Positions 18,026-25,820 are shown, counted from the stretch's first letter. The stretch: DNA of 64,000 nt from Deinococcus radiopugnans ATCC 19172 (GCF_006335125.1 NZ_VDMO01000005.1:62001-126000); one strand, 5' to 3'. Made by a program: numbers and translations. Notes: a model not told the origin generated them from the sequence alone.

Positions 18026-18436
18026 ATGAACCCTACCACCCGCGCCACCACCCGCACCTGGGCCGCCCACACCACCTACCGCGAGTGCGGCGTCGTGACC
18101 GGCATTTCTGCCCACGTGGTCACGATCACCCGCACAGGCACCGGCTTCGAGGCCACCATCGATGGACGCACCGCGAGCGTACTGGACGCTGACCGCGTGC
18201 TGCGCGCCGCTGACCGCCTGGAAGTCACCGCCGAGGTGCTGGAAGCCGCCCCCACCATCGGCAAGGCTGTCGCCTGCGCCCTGCACCGCGAACTGGGCGC
18301 CCTGGGCTACAAGGCCCACTACGCCCTGGCCAGCGAAGCCCTGGAGCGCGAGATCGTCAGCCTCGCCGCCCTGAGCGCCGACGACGCCACCACCGTCCGC
18401 TCCTACGCCTACGGCCAGCTCGGGTTGGCGGCGTGA
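18026..18436 (+). CDS. Small accessory protein, 136 aa
   Basis: Begins MNPTTRATTRTWAAHTTYRE. No known motif. The middle is helical with many Ala and Glu (ADRLEVTAEVLEAAPTIGKAVA). First gene after the strong promoter at 17919; AAGGAG lies just upstream. It overlaps the next start by GTGA, so the unit is translationally coupled. Function unknown. Confidence 0.65.
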   Translation: MNPTTRATTRTWAAHTTYRECGVVTGISAHVVTITRTGTGFEATIDGRTASVLDADRVLRAADRLEVTAEVLEAAPTIGKAVACALHRELGALGYKAHYALASEALEREIVSLAALSADDATTVRSYAYGQLGLAA

Positions 18437-18804
18437 AGCGCCCTGACCTGACCGCCGCCCGCCTGGAGGCTACCTCAGCCCTGGGCCGGGGGGCCGAGCG
18501 CACCCTGACCCAGTTGGAAGCCGCCGGCCTGGTAGTGGTGCGCCTCGCAGATTTGCCGCCCGCTGAGGCCATCACGCGCACTCTGCAGGACGTAGAGCTG
18601 GTGGCCGTCCAGGGCTGGCAGCCGCCCTACCGGCTCACCGTAGCGCACGGGGCGGGGGAGACGCTGGACGTCCACGCCCTGCGCACCGCCGTGCCGGACA
18701 TCCGCGAGGCCGCTACGCTGGCCCAGGTGATGGGCCTGCGCCTGGACGTGGAGGTTGACGAGGGCGAGGGGCTGTTGCTGCGGGCCTGGACGGTGGAGAA
18801 ATGA
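18433..18804 (+). CDS. Small accessory protein, 123 aa
   Basis: GTG start overlapping the stop of the gene before it. No recognised domain; mixed alpha/beta with a central GWQPPYRLTVAHGAGETLDV strand region and an acidic end VEVDEGEG. Likely co-transcribed from 17919. Function unknown. Confidence 0.6.
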   Translation: MKRPDLTAARLEATSALGRGAERTLTQLEAAGLVVVRLADLPPAEAITRTLQDVELVAVQGWQPPYRLTVAHGAGETLDVHALRTAVPDIREAATLAQVMGLRLDVEVDEGEGLLLRAWTVEK

Positions 18805-18816
18805 TTGTTTCCCGTC

Positions 18817-18884
18817 CAGCACACACAAAATGCACGTTTCCTGCACACCTTCTCGGCGGCGAACAGAGCGAACATACACTCATG
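18817..18884 (+). repeat. Repeated leader, copy 1
   Basis: Shares ACACAAAA-T/C-GCACGTTT, CACACCT, GGCGG and GCGAACAGAGCGAACA with the copy at 19309-19376 in the same order, and like it ends on an ATG (18882). It contains the tandem GCGAACA-GA-GCGAACA. Confidence 0.75.
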
Positions 18885-19262
18885 AATATTGATCAGCAAG
18901 CCCGCCAGGACAGCCTTTTTCGCGCCACCCGCCCGGAGATGATCCGTCACCTCCCCAGCCGCTTCGCCCGCTTCGGCCCCGGCTACCCCAAGCGCCTCTA
19001 CCGCCAGATCAAGCGGGCTTACCGCCAGACCCACGAGCTGAACGCGGCGGCCGCCTTCGAGTTCACCTGCACGCCCGGATTCCTGATGCAGGCCGTCGAC
19101 AACCACCGTCGAGCGCAGGACCTTCTGCGCAGGGCCACCGGGATGCCCCGCACCAAGCTGGGCGCGCGGATCCGCAGCGTGGCACTCGACAACGCCGACG
19201 TCGCCCGCGAGGTGCTGGAGGTGATCGCCCACACCGCCAACCGCGCCCCAGAGCTGAACTGA
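18882..19262 (+). CDS. Small basic accessory protein, 126 aa
   Basis: MNIDQQARQDSLFRATRPEM and on; a basic helical protein (RRLYRQIKRAYRQTHELN-like stretch) that could bind nucleic acid, but no domain is recognised. The ATG at 18882 is preferred over one at 18801 because the repeated leader ends exactly there; the earlier ATG overlaps the preceding stop. A terminator follows. Confidence 0.6.
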   Translation: MNIDQQARQDSLFRATRPEMIRHLPSRFARFGPGYPKRLYRQIKRAYRQTHELNAAAAFEFTCTPGFLMQAVDNHRRAQDLLRRATGMPRTKLGARIRSVALDNADVAREVLEVIAHTANRAPELN

Positions 19263-19277
19263 AGTCCGGCCACCTGG

Positions 19278-19302
19278 CCGCCCCGAAAATGGGGCGGTTT
19301 TT
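19278..19302 (+). terminator. Rho-independent terminator
   Basis: CCGCCCC/GGGGCGG with a 6-base loop and TTTTT. It ends the small-gene unit, so the repeated leader just after it probably carries a promoter. Confidence 0.88.
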
Positions 19303-19308
19303 ACTGTG

Positions 19309-19376
19309 CTGGCCACACAAAACGCACGTTTGCCACACACCTCCAGGCGGGCGAACAGAGCGAACATGGACCCATG
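19309..19376 (+). repeat. Repeated leader, copy 2
   Basis: About 70 bp matching 18817-18884 with few changes and ending on the ATG of the next gene (19374). Conservation between copies in non-coding DNA suggests a shared promoter or regulator site. Confidence 0.75.
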
Positions 19377-20036
19377 AACGAATCAATCATGACCGCCCTC
19401 GGAAACGCCGTTACCACCCTCACCGCCGCTCTGGAAGCCGCCCAGGCGGGGCAGCCGGTGGAAGCCCGCGAGCTGCTCACCGCCGCTGAAGGTCACCTAG
19501 AAGCCGGGCAGGGGGGCAACGCCGCGCACGCTGCCCGCCGCCGCAAAGCGCTGCGCCTGGAGGCCGAGGTGCGCACCCTACTGCCTGAACCCGAGGCGGC
19601 TGCCCCCCTGGCCCCCAGCCCGGCCAAGGCCCCGCGTGGCGTCGCTCCGGCACAGGCCTTGACCGCCGACGCCTGGGTCCGGGTGGGCGAGGCGCTCCGG
19701 GCGGAAGGCGCCGATGCGGGTGCGCTCGAACTCGCCGCCCAGCAGCAGCAACAGGTGCAGACGCAGGCCCTGATCGCCCGCGAGCGCCAGCGCGCCAGAG
19801 TGGCCGAGCGTCTGGCGCTGCAGGCGCGGGTGGAGGCCGCCGCGCTTCATGGAGATATCGACGCGGCCAACCAGGCCTGGGACCGGTTGTTCGATGTCGT
19901 GACGGCCCTGCGCGGCGCAGAAGGCAAGGCCCGCCGTAGCGGCCAGCCGGACCAGCAGGCCGCCTGCGATTACCACGCGGCCCGCGAGGACGCGCTCAAG
20001 ATTCGCCGCTGGGCGCGCGGAGGGCAGGGCGTTTAA
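19374..20036 (+). CDS. Alanine-rich helical protein, 220 aa
   Basis: Predicted mostly helical and coiled-coil, rich in Ala, Glu, Gln and Arg (LAAQQQQQVQTQALIARERQ near residue 120). No enzymatic motif. Its start is set by the repeated leader. Function unknown; it converges on the Mrr-like gene with a gap of only 6 bases. Confidence 0.6.
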   Translation: MNESIMTALGNAVTTLTAALEAAQAGQPVEARELLTAAEGHLEAGQGGNAAHAARRRKALRLEAEVRTLLPEPEAAAPLAPSPAKAPRGVAPAQALTADAWVRVGEALRAEGADAGALELAAQQQQQVQTQALIARERQRARVAERLALQARVEAAALHGDIDAANQAWDRLFDVVTALRGAEGKARRSGQPDQQAACDYHAAREDALKIRRWARGGQGV

Positions 20037-20042
20037 TCCTGG

Positions 20043-20636
20043 TCAGATCGGCAGCAGCGTCTGAGGGGGAGTCTGTCCAGCCTTGGCCAGTTCCTGAAGC
20101 CACAGCAGGTCATCGGGGTGCCAGAGCACCACCCGGTTGGCCCGGGCCAGGTCCTGCGCGGCGCGCGTGTAGCCTGGCCCGCTGGTCACCACCACAGCGT
20201 GGGCGCATCGGTAGATGGCCTTGGACGCCACGATCTCCTGCACGGCCTTGTTGCCCACGTTGCTGTTGGGGTAGTGCTTGACCTGGACGGCCACCTTCCT
20301 GCCTTTTGGCCCGGTGGCAATCACGTCTGCGCCCTGGTCTGCAGAACCCCGGTTGGCGGTGGCGGTCCAGCCGGGCAGCGCCGAGATGACTTGCGCGACG
20401 TGGAGTTCCAGCCCTCTGGGGTTCAGGGCATGAAGATCGGCCAGGGCCAGGGCCTTCTGCCGACGGCTCTGCTGCTGCTGCACCTTGCTGGCGATGACGA
20501 TGGCCCCCACAGCGGTCACGGCGATGAGTGGGAGCCAGAAGCCGTTGGCGGCGGCACCGATGCTGGCGAAGATGCTCACGGTGATGAGGAGGGAAAGGGG
20601 ATTTTCGCTTTTTTGCTTACGCTTGCGTCGGGCCAT
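20043..20636 (-). CDS. Membrane-anchored Mrr-type endonuclease
   Basis: A 197-aa protein with two N-terminal hydrophobic helices (LSLLITVSIFASIGAAANGFWLPLIAVTAVGAIVIA), then an Mrr_cat-like domain from about residue 75. The PD-(D/E)xK-type core is visible as DQGADVIATGPKGRKVAVQVKHY, followed by a helix with KAIYRCAHAVVVTSG. Mrr-type domains cut DNA, often modified DNA. Fusion to membrane helices recalls several defence or DNA-uptake linked nucleases. Start at 20636 is chosen over 20645 arbitrarily. Confidence 0.8.
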   Translation of the reverse strand: MARRKRKQKSENPLSLLITVSIFASIGAAANGFWLPLIAVTAVGAIVIASKVQQQQSRRQKALALADLHALNPRGLELHVAQVISALPGWTATANRGSADQGADVIATGPKGRKVAVQVKHYPNSNVGNKAVQEIVASKAIYRCAHAVVVTSGPGYTRAAQDLARANRVVLWHPDDLLWLQELAKAGQTPPQTLLPI

Positions 20637-20755
20637 GCGGGTCAACGTAGGAGATCAGCCGTTACCGCGCTCTGACACGCCAATTTCTCAAAGGTGCGGT
20701 TTGCAAGATGCGCGCTGGATCAGACCGGCTCCAATGCTGGCGCTACTCTGCCCGC

Positions 20756-20968
20756 ATGCCCTGCCACACGCCCCAGGTGTACGTGACCCTCGTTGATGTT
20801 CAGACCAAAGAGGTCATCCGCCGCGTGGGACCGTATATGGATGCTCGCGCCGCCCGGACGGCTTGCGGCGAGGCTACGGGAGAACCACTAACGTGGAGCC
20901 GAACTGAACAGTACTGGGAAGCCGAAAGAGAGGGAGTGGTCTACCGGGTACCTGTGGACACCGAGTAA
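20756..20968 (+). CDS. Small hypothetical protein, 70 aa
   Basis: MPCHTPQVYVTLVDVQTKEV and on, with a WSRTEQYWEAEREGVVYRV C-terminal strand. A compact alpha/beta protein by appearance, no known family. Codon use is coding-like. Confidence 0.5.
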   Translation: MPCHTPQVYVTLVDVQTKEVIRRVGPYMDARAARTACGEATGEPLTWSRTEQYWEAEREGVVYRVPVDTE

Positions 20969-21027
20969 CGAAGTGAGGACTGGCAGTCCATGACTTTCGG
21001 CCCACCAGCAGGGCACAGCCGAAGAGG

Positions 21028-21216
21028 CTACCCGTTGGCCCGCCCCAGGCTCAGCACCAGCAATTTCACCTGGGCCTGGTTCCGGTTGCGGTGGGTCTCG
21101 GCGTGGTTCAGCTCAGCGTCCTCAAGATCGTTGGGGATGCTGCGGTCTGTCGATTCCTTGAGTCCAGTCGTCTCGGTGCCGTCGTGGACGAGCAATAGTG
21201 CGTCTTCTTGAACCAT
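21028..21216 (-). CDS. Possible small hypothetical protein, 62 aa
   Basis: MVQEDALLLVHDGTETTGLK and on; hydrophilic, no domain. Balanced composition suggests it may be coding, but no ribosome site is clear. Otherwise 20969-21263 holds nothing recognisable. Confidence 0.3.
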   Translation of the reverse strand: MVQEDALLLVHDGTETTGLKESTDRSIPNDLEDAELNHAETHRNRNQAQVKLLVLSLGRANG

Positions 21217-21263
21217 GCTGCAAAATAGCGTGTGCAGCGCTCGGTTCTGTGCGAGATTGCGCC

Positions 21264-21656
21264 ATGAGAAGACAATTGACGTTGGGCGCGGCGGCCGTGT
21301 TCTTTCTCTTCCTGGCCCCTGCCCAGGCCCACCGTGACGGCTGTCACCGCTGGCACTCGTGCCCCAGCGACAGTGGCTCCTACGTCTGCGGGGATCTCGG
21401 CTACACCTCGGGTTGCCCCACCAGCCAGCCGGTCAGAGCGGTGGCCGTACCTGCGGCGGCCCCGCCGGCAGACGACGCGGTCCGCTATACCACCACCAAC
21501 CTCAATCTGCGGGCTGGGCCGGGAGCGGAGACGACGAAAGTGGCGACGCTGGCGAAGGACACACGGGTGCGCCTGCAGTTCTGCTCGTCTGGGTGGTGCA
21601 AGGTCAGCGCGGCGCAGGGCGTCGGGTACGTGTCCCAGAAGTACCTGCGGCGCTGA
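21264..21656 (+). CDS. Exported SH3-domain (SH3b) protein
   Basis: A 130-aa protein with signal peptide MRRQLTLGAAAVFFLFLAPA, a short Cys/His-rich module (HRDGCHRWHSCPSDSGSYVC, residues about 25-50, likely metal- or disulphide-bound), and a C-terminal bacterial SH3 domain (NLNLRAGPGAETTKVATLAK to GVGYVSQKYL). SH3b domains of this type bind cell-wall peptides. The start at 21264 begins the signal peptide. Confidence 0.82.
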   Translation: MRRQLTLGAAAVFFLFLAPAQAHRDGCHRWHSCPSDSGSYVCGDLGYTSGCPTSQPVRAVAVPAAAPPADDAVRYTTTNLNLRAGPGAETTKVATLAKDTRVRLQFCSSGWCKVSAAQGVGYVSQKYLRR

Positions 21657-21777
21657 GGTTCAGCACCGGCAGTTCACCAGCCTGAATTCCAGAGATCTGG
21701 GCGGCCTGTGGGCCGCTTTTTCTGTTGGCTTCCATCATCTTCGGCCAGCGAGAGATCCCTGTCAGACGTCGCCTGAA

Positions 21778-22368
21778 ATGCTGTCTGGCATGGTGTGGTT
21801 CTTGGTCCTGCTCGTGCTTGCCCTGCTGGTCGCCTTTCTGATGACGGCGAGGCGCTCTCCCGTTTTGCGGGAGCCGGTGGCTCACCTGGAGCCCGATCTG
21901 CCCGCAGCGGAACGTGGGCTGGCCACGCCGACGGTGCCCGAGCACCTGGACGTCGCGGTCAAGCTCTGCTTCTTCAGCCGCAGCGAGGACCGCTTCTTCC
22001 GCACGCTGGAGCAGGCCCTGCCCGCCGGCTACCGCGTGTTCCCCAATGTCCGCCTGAACGACGTGTTCGTGATCACCGCTCCGCCGCCGCAACGACGCGG
22101 CACTTATGCTCGGCTACGTGACAAGCACGTCGACTTCCTGATCGTGGTCCTGCCGGAACACCGGCCCGTGGCGGCCCTCGAATTGGACGGCAGGAGCCAC
22201 GACAACAACCAGCAGCAGCACCGGGACGCGGTCAAGGACAGGGCGTTCCAGTGTGCCGGGTTGCCGCTGCTGCGCGTGCGCGCCGAGGAAACACACACGC
22301 CGGCCAGCCTGCAGGCGCTGCTGTGGCCGCACCTGCACCCCACCGAAGAAGCTCTGGCCCACGCCTGA
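21778..22368 (+). CDS. Membrane-anchored DUF2726 protein
   Basis: A 196-aa protein with one N-terminal helix (MVWFLVLLVLALLVAFLMTA) and a C-terminal domain with the DUF2726 pattern: a KHVDFLIVV core, then LELDGRSHDNNQQQHRDAVKD with the Asp-x-Lys-type arrangement of restriction-like nucleases. DUF2726 is predicted to have a PD-(D/E)xK fold. Start ATG at 21778, or 21790 just before the helix. Confidence 0.75.
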   Translation: MLSGMVWFLVLLVLALLVAFLMTARRSPVLREPVAHLEPDLPAAERGLATPTVPEHLDVAVKLCFFSRSEDRFFRTLEQALPAGYRVFPNVRLNDVFVITAPPPQRRGTYARLRDKHVDFLIVVLPEHRPVAALELDGRSHDNNQQQHRDAVKDRAFQCAGLPLLRVRAEETHTPASLQALLWPHLHPTEEALAHA

Positions 22369-22434
22369 CCTTTAGCCCAGATGAAGTCCCCCTAATTCAG
22401 AGCGTTGTGAGATTCTTCCGGTCATGCTGGCCGC

Positions 22435-23133
22435 ATGACGTCGGACGGACGCTCTCAGAGGATCTTCACGGACCTGAATGCGGGTGAACTGGTCCAGGCC
22501 CAACTGCGCTTGGTCAAGCGCCTGGCGGCCATCGAGCGGGCCAGCGAGGTGTGCGAGGTCCAGTTGCGGGTCATGGGCGTGGCCCTGGAGGTCCGGGACG
22601 GCGAGACCAAAGGCCATACAGACCGCGTCGCTGCCCTGGCCATGCGGATGGCCGGGGCACTGTGCTGGTCGCCCTCGCAGACGCGGGCGCTGCGCTGGGG
22701 GGCGTACCTCCATGACATCGGTAAGATTGCCATGCCCGACACGGTGCTGCTCAAGCCGGGCCGGCTGACCGCCGACGAGTGGACGGTGATGCGCTCGCAT
22801 GTTGCAGAGGGGATCAGGATGGTGGCCGCGCTGGGCGAACTGCCGGACGTGACCTTGGACGTGGTGCGCGATCATCACGAACGCTGGGATGGGGGCGGCT
22901 ACCCGGCGGGCAAGGCGGGCCGGGAGATCAGTCTGGCGGGGCGCTTGTTTGCGTTGTGCGACGTGTACGACGCGCTGATCAGCGAGCGGCCGTACAAGGC
23001 GGCGTGGAGTCCGGAGGCGGCGCTGGACGAGATCACGGCGCAGGCGGGGCGGCACTTCGACGCGGTGCTGGCCGGGGTCTTCGTGGAACTGCTGCACGCG
23101 GAGGACTCAGACTATCGGCCGCCCTCATTCTGA
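22435..23133 (+). CDS. HD-GYP domain phosphodiesterase
   Basis: A 232-aa protein with the full HD-GYP signature set: HTDRVAALAMRMA, YLHDIGKIAMPDTVLLKPG, DHHERWDGGGYP and LCDVYDALISERPYK. HD-GYP enzymes break down cyclic di-GMP or related dinucleotides. The N-terminus is a short coiled coil, with no receiver domain, so the signal input is unknown. It overlaps the convergent 88-aa gene by 9 bases. Confidence 0.9.
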   Translation: MTSDGRSQRIFTDLNAGELVQAQLRLVKRLAAIERASEVCEVQLRVMGVALEVRDGETKGHTDRVAALAMRMAGALCWSPSQTRALRWGAYLHDIGKIAMPDTVLLKPGRLTADEWTVMRSHVAEGIRMVAALGELPDVTLDVVRDHHERWDGGGYPAGKAGREISLAGRLFALCDVYDALISERPYKAAWSPEAALDEITAQAGRHFDAVLAGVFVELLHAEDSDYRPPSF

Positions 23134-23391
23134 GGCGGGCTGCCCCTCGGGGCACGGCTCGACGAACTCGACGTCCAGCCAGTACTCGGCGGCGTCCCGC
23201 TCTGTCGGATTCAACTCCGCTGCCCAGGCCGCCCACGCCTCTGCCCTGGCCTCTTCGTGGCAGCCCAGATAGTCGGCTAGGGCGGTGCGCTCCTCAGGCG
23301 TGGGGACATCATCCGAGAGGCCGTGATCGGCAGCGTACATCCGGGCGAGCTGATCGGCGATCTCGGCGGCCGTGAGGCTGGCGGGGTGCAT
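23125..23391 (-). CDS. Small acidic protein, 88 aa (intact copy)
   Basis: Reads AAEIADQLARMYAADHGLSD, EERTALADYLGCHEEARAEA, AEYWLDVEFVEPCPEG. Acidic, Trp-rich, probably all-helical; no known domain. A decayed copy with two nonsense changes lies at 16059-16313, so the pair brackets a 7-kb stretch of accessory DNA next to the tRNA. Confidence 0.7.
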   Translation of the reverse strand: MHPASLTAAEIADQLARMYAADHGLSDDVPTPEERTALADYLGCHEEARAEAWAAWAAELNPTERDAAEYWLDVEFVEPCPEGQPASE

Positions 23392-23441
23392 GGGGGGAGG
23401 ATAGCGGGGGGGGGCGACAGGTCAAAGGGGTATCCTTCGTT

Positions 23442-23505
23442 TTGATAGCAATCAGGGGACTGGATAACCTTCTATCCTCCCTGTTACCGATATAGTGAGG
23501 ATAGA
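23442..23505 (+). promoter_or_regulatory. Promoter and operator of the toxin-antitoxin unit
   Basis: TTGATA (23442-23447), 17-base spacer, TAACCT (23465-23470), then an inverted repeat TCTATCCTC-N17-GAGGATAGA (23471-23479, 23497-23505). The right arm runs into the GAGGAGG ribosome site, so binding or RNA folding at this repeat could control both transcription and translation, as in conditional cooperativity of phd-doc. Confidence 0.65.
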
Positions 23506-23514
23506 GGAGGACGC

Positions 23515-23691
23515 ATGGCTAAAATCCCACCACCCAATCGTAAGCGCGACTCGGGCAACGCAGTGGCAAAGCGCAATGCTCACACTGCAAAAATGGTGAT
23601 CCAGCCAGCGCCCGATGATCGAGTCAGAGAGGCTCATGAAAGAATCATGGAAAAGCACCATGCGATCCTGGCAACGCTAGTCGATGATTAA
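23515..23691 (+). CDS. Putative antitoxin, 58 aa
   Basis: A small, charged protein (MAKIPPPNRKRDSGNAVAKR, ending EKHHAILATLVDD) with a GAGGAGG site four bases upstream of its ATG. It is followed after 7 bases by the Doc-type toxin, the usual antitoxin-toxin order. The basic N-terminal half could bind the operator and the C-terminal helix the toxin; this is inferred, since no Phd fold is recognisable. Confidence 0.65.
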   Translation: MAKIPPPNRKRDSGNAVAKRNAHTAKMVIQPAPDDRVREAHERIMEKHHAILATLVDD

Positions 23692-23698
23692 CCCATAG

Positions 23699-24622
23699 AT
23701 GACGCTCTTTTTGACTGTTCAACAAGTGAGCGACATCCACGATGCCGAAATAGCAAGATTTGGCGGCGAGCCTGGGTTACGGACCATCGAACAACTAGAA
23801 TCGGCAGTCGCTATGCCCCAGTGCTCTATGTTTGGCGAATACCTCCACCCTGACCTCTCGAGTCAGGCGGCAGCCTATTTGTATCACTTAACCAACAATC
23901 ACGCGTTTGTCAAAGGAAATAAGCGTACTGCCGTAACGTCTACATTAATCTTCCTCGAGTTAAATGGGGCCGTCCCTATTCCAATTGATGAACTCCGTAA
24001 TATGGCTTTATCTACTGCTAGAGGGGAGCTGAGTAAAAGCGAGCTCACTGAAAAAATTCGCAGCTGGCAAGATGGAAGTAATGCCGAAAAAGAAGAATTT
24101 CATTTTGACGAAGCAGGTTTTTGGAAAGATATAGACTCTACGGTTGCTGATATTTTTAAAATCAGCAATGAGTCCCACCTGCCCATCTTTGAAAAGTTCG
24201 CCGAAGATTTGATGATGGTGTTTGCAGAACACGGCATTGGTTGGATCGATTTTGCCCTGCCTATCGCACGTATCCAAATCGTCGAATCTCAAGGAAGGGT
24301 AGAGTTTATAGGATTGAATTTCCGCCAGCTGTATCGAAAAGAATTGAAGGGCTTGCAAAATGCTTTTAAAATACCTGCCTACAAACGTCAGAAAATAAAG
24401 CAATTTAAACAGAAAAAATATATGGAATCGTTGGCACTGGCAACGAGGCGCGCCATGATTAATGCAGGACTACAGAGAATTTCTGCTATCCAATCTGAAT
24501 CCGATAATCATATTGGCTGGACTAGAGATGGTGATAAACTAGAGGGCATTTTTACTTTCAACGGCTTATCGTTTGCATTCATGGATTCAGAAGCTCATGA
24601 ACATTATTTAAAGCAGCTATAA
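23699..24622 (+). CDS. doc: Doc (Fic-fold) toxin with long C-terminal domain
   Basis: The first 135 residues are Doc-like: VQQVSDIHDAEIARFGG, PGLRTIEQLESAV, and the catalytic loop HAFVKGNKRTA near residue 68. Doc phosphorylates EF-Tu and stops translation in phd-doc systems. Typical Doc proteins are about 125 aa; this one is 307 aa, with an extra 170-residue, Lys-rich C-terminal region (GFWKDIDSTVADIFKIS to EHYLKQL) that is not recognised. AT content is far above the phage genes around it, a sign of recent transfer. Confidence 0.88.
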   Translation: MTLFLTVQQVSDIHDAEIARFGGEPGLRTIEQLESAVAMPQCSMFGEYLHPDLSSQAAAYLYHLTNNHAFVKGNKRTAVTSTLIFLELNGAVPIPIDELRNMALSTARGELSKSELTEKIRSWQDGSNAEKEEFHFDEAGFWKDIDSTVADIFKISNESHLPIFEKFAEDLMMVFAEHGIGWIDFALPIARIQIVESQGRVEFIGLNFRQLYRKELKGLQNAFKIPAYKRQKIKQFKQKKYMESLALATRRAMINAGLQRISAIQSESDNHIGWTRDGDKLEGIFTFNGLSFAFMDSEAHEHYLKQL

Positions 24623-24668
24623 ATCTAGAGCTTGGGTTTTACCACTGGTCCTCCTGATGTATTTAACG

Positions 24669-24710
24669 AAAAAAAGCCCCCACCCGCAGCCACATGGCCG
24701 GGGTGGGGGC
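24669..24710 (-). terminator. Terminator at the end of the late operon
   Basis: GCCCCCACCC/GGGTGGGGGC 10-bp stem; on the minus strand a seven-T run follows. It lies 22 bases past the last minus-strand late gene and closely resembles the terminator at 17607-17652. Confidence 0.88.
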
Positions 24711-24732
24711 ATTCAATCGCCTGTCTTGTCCG

Positions 24733-25113
24733 TTACTGAGGCACGACGGGCAGCGCCCTTAGCTTGCCCTCTGGCGTGCGCCAGGTGACCGAGCCGCTCA
24801 CGATCTTGCCCGTGAACGCCAGCGCCTGTGTGACCCCGTTGGCAGGCACGTCGCCCAGGCGGCACGACGTGATGCCGTCTGTGGTCCGGTTGCAGCGTGG
24901 GTCCGTAGTGGTCACGCCGTCCAGCACCAGCACAATCTTTAAAGCCGGGACCGGATCCGCATTCTTCAGCATGAACAGACCGCCGGCGGCGGTGTAGCTG
25001 GCCTGGGTGGACTGAGCCGCACCCGCCGCAGTGCCGACAAGGGCGGTGGGGGCGCAGGACGTGAGTGCGACGCCGGAAAGCAGGATGCAGGTCAAAATCA
25101 GGTTCTTTTTCAT
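24733..25113 (-). CDS. Phage-borne lipoprotein, 126 aa
   Basis: Starts MKKNLILTCILLSGVALTSC with a lipobox (LTSC), then a beta-rich domain (KIVLVLDGVTTTD, SGSVTWRTPEGK). Last gene of the late operon. Phage-coded lipoproteins often block superinfection or serve in lysis; which applies here cannot be told. Confidence 0.7.
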   Translation of the reverse strand: MKKNLILTCILLSGVALTSCAPTALVGTAAGAAQSTQASYTAAGGLFMLKNADPVPALKIVLVLDGVTTTDPRCNRTTDGITSCRLGDVPANGVTQALAFTGKIVSGSVTWRTPEGKLRALPVVPQ

Positions 25114-25151
25114 GGTGACTCCAGGAAGGGGCAGAGCGCAGCAGGGCACGC

Positions 25152-25373
25152 TCAGGAGAATTCGCGGGTGATGCGGGCCACGGCAATCTGAATGACTTCG
25201 CGGCGGCCCTCGTCGTCGGGGGCGGCGGCCACGTCGACGCCGCTGCGGACCAGGCTGAGCAGGAACCGGGGGTCCTGCACTACCGTCGGCGCATGAGCAA
25301 AAGCGGCTAGCACTTCCTTGATGAGGTCTGGAACGCCCGCGAGCTGCTGGAGGGTAGAGAGATCAATTTTCAT
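25152..25373 (-). CDS. Small protein of lysis region, 73 aa
   Basis: MKIDLSTLQQLAGVPDLIKE and on; helical, soluble, no motif. Its ATG overlaps the stop of the holin-like gene (ATGA), so the pair is coupled. Function unknown. Confidence 0.55.
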   Translation of the reverse strand: MKIDLSTLQQLAGVPDLIKEVLAAFAHAPTVVQDPRFLLSLVRSGVDVAAAPDDEGRREVIQIAVARITREFS

Positions 25374-25774
25374 GCGGAGTCCTTTGCGCCTTCGGCGGCG
25401 GCTGTCTTGAGTGCGCTGGAGGCGGCGAACACACGGGCGATGTAGGCACCGTTCGCGCCGATGAAGCCCAGCGCGGCGGAGAGCAGGGCCTGCGTCCACG
25501 GCAGGTCACCCCGCACGGCCAGGGCGGCGTAAGCGGTGAAGCCGAATCCTGCCAGCAGGGACAGCGCGGCGCTGACCCCTACGGTGGTTGGCCCTTTCGT
25601 GCCGAACCACTTCTTGCAGATGGCGGTCAGCGCCAGCACCACGTAGCCGGTGGCGAGGCTGACGATCAGCGTCACGATTGCCTGGTACTCGGACGGCACG
25701 CCGGGAATGGCGTCCTGGGCGAGGGCTATGCTGATCAAGAGCAGGGCGAGGATGGACAGGGGGTATTTCCTCAA
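25370..25774 (-). CDS. Holin-like membrane protein, 134 aa
   Basis: TTG start with AGGAA upstream. A signal-like first helix (YPLSILALLLISIALA), then two or three more hydrophobic segments and a short polar tail with many Ala and Lys. Size, topology and place in the lysis module fit a holin, but holins have no signature, so this rests on context. Confidence 0.55.
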   Translation of the reverse strand: MRKYPLSILALLLISIALAQDAIPGVPSEYQAIVTLIVSLATGYVVLALTAICKKWFGTKGPTTVGVSAALSLLAGFGFTAYAALAVRGDLPWTQALLSAALGFIGANGAYIARVFAASSALKTAAAEGAKDSA

Positions 25775-25795
25775 AGGGGTTCCTCCGGCGGAATG

Positions 25796-25820
25796 AAAAC
25801 GGCCCGCACACTGGCGGGCC
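25796..25820 (-). terminator. Terminator-like hairpin upstream of holin gene
   Basis: GGCCCGC/GCGGGCC with a 6-base loop, followed on the minus strand by GTTTTC. It separates the holin pair from the plus-strand cargo gene. Confidence 0.6.
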
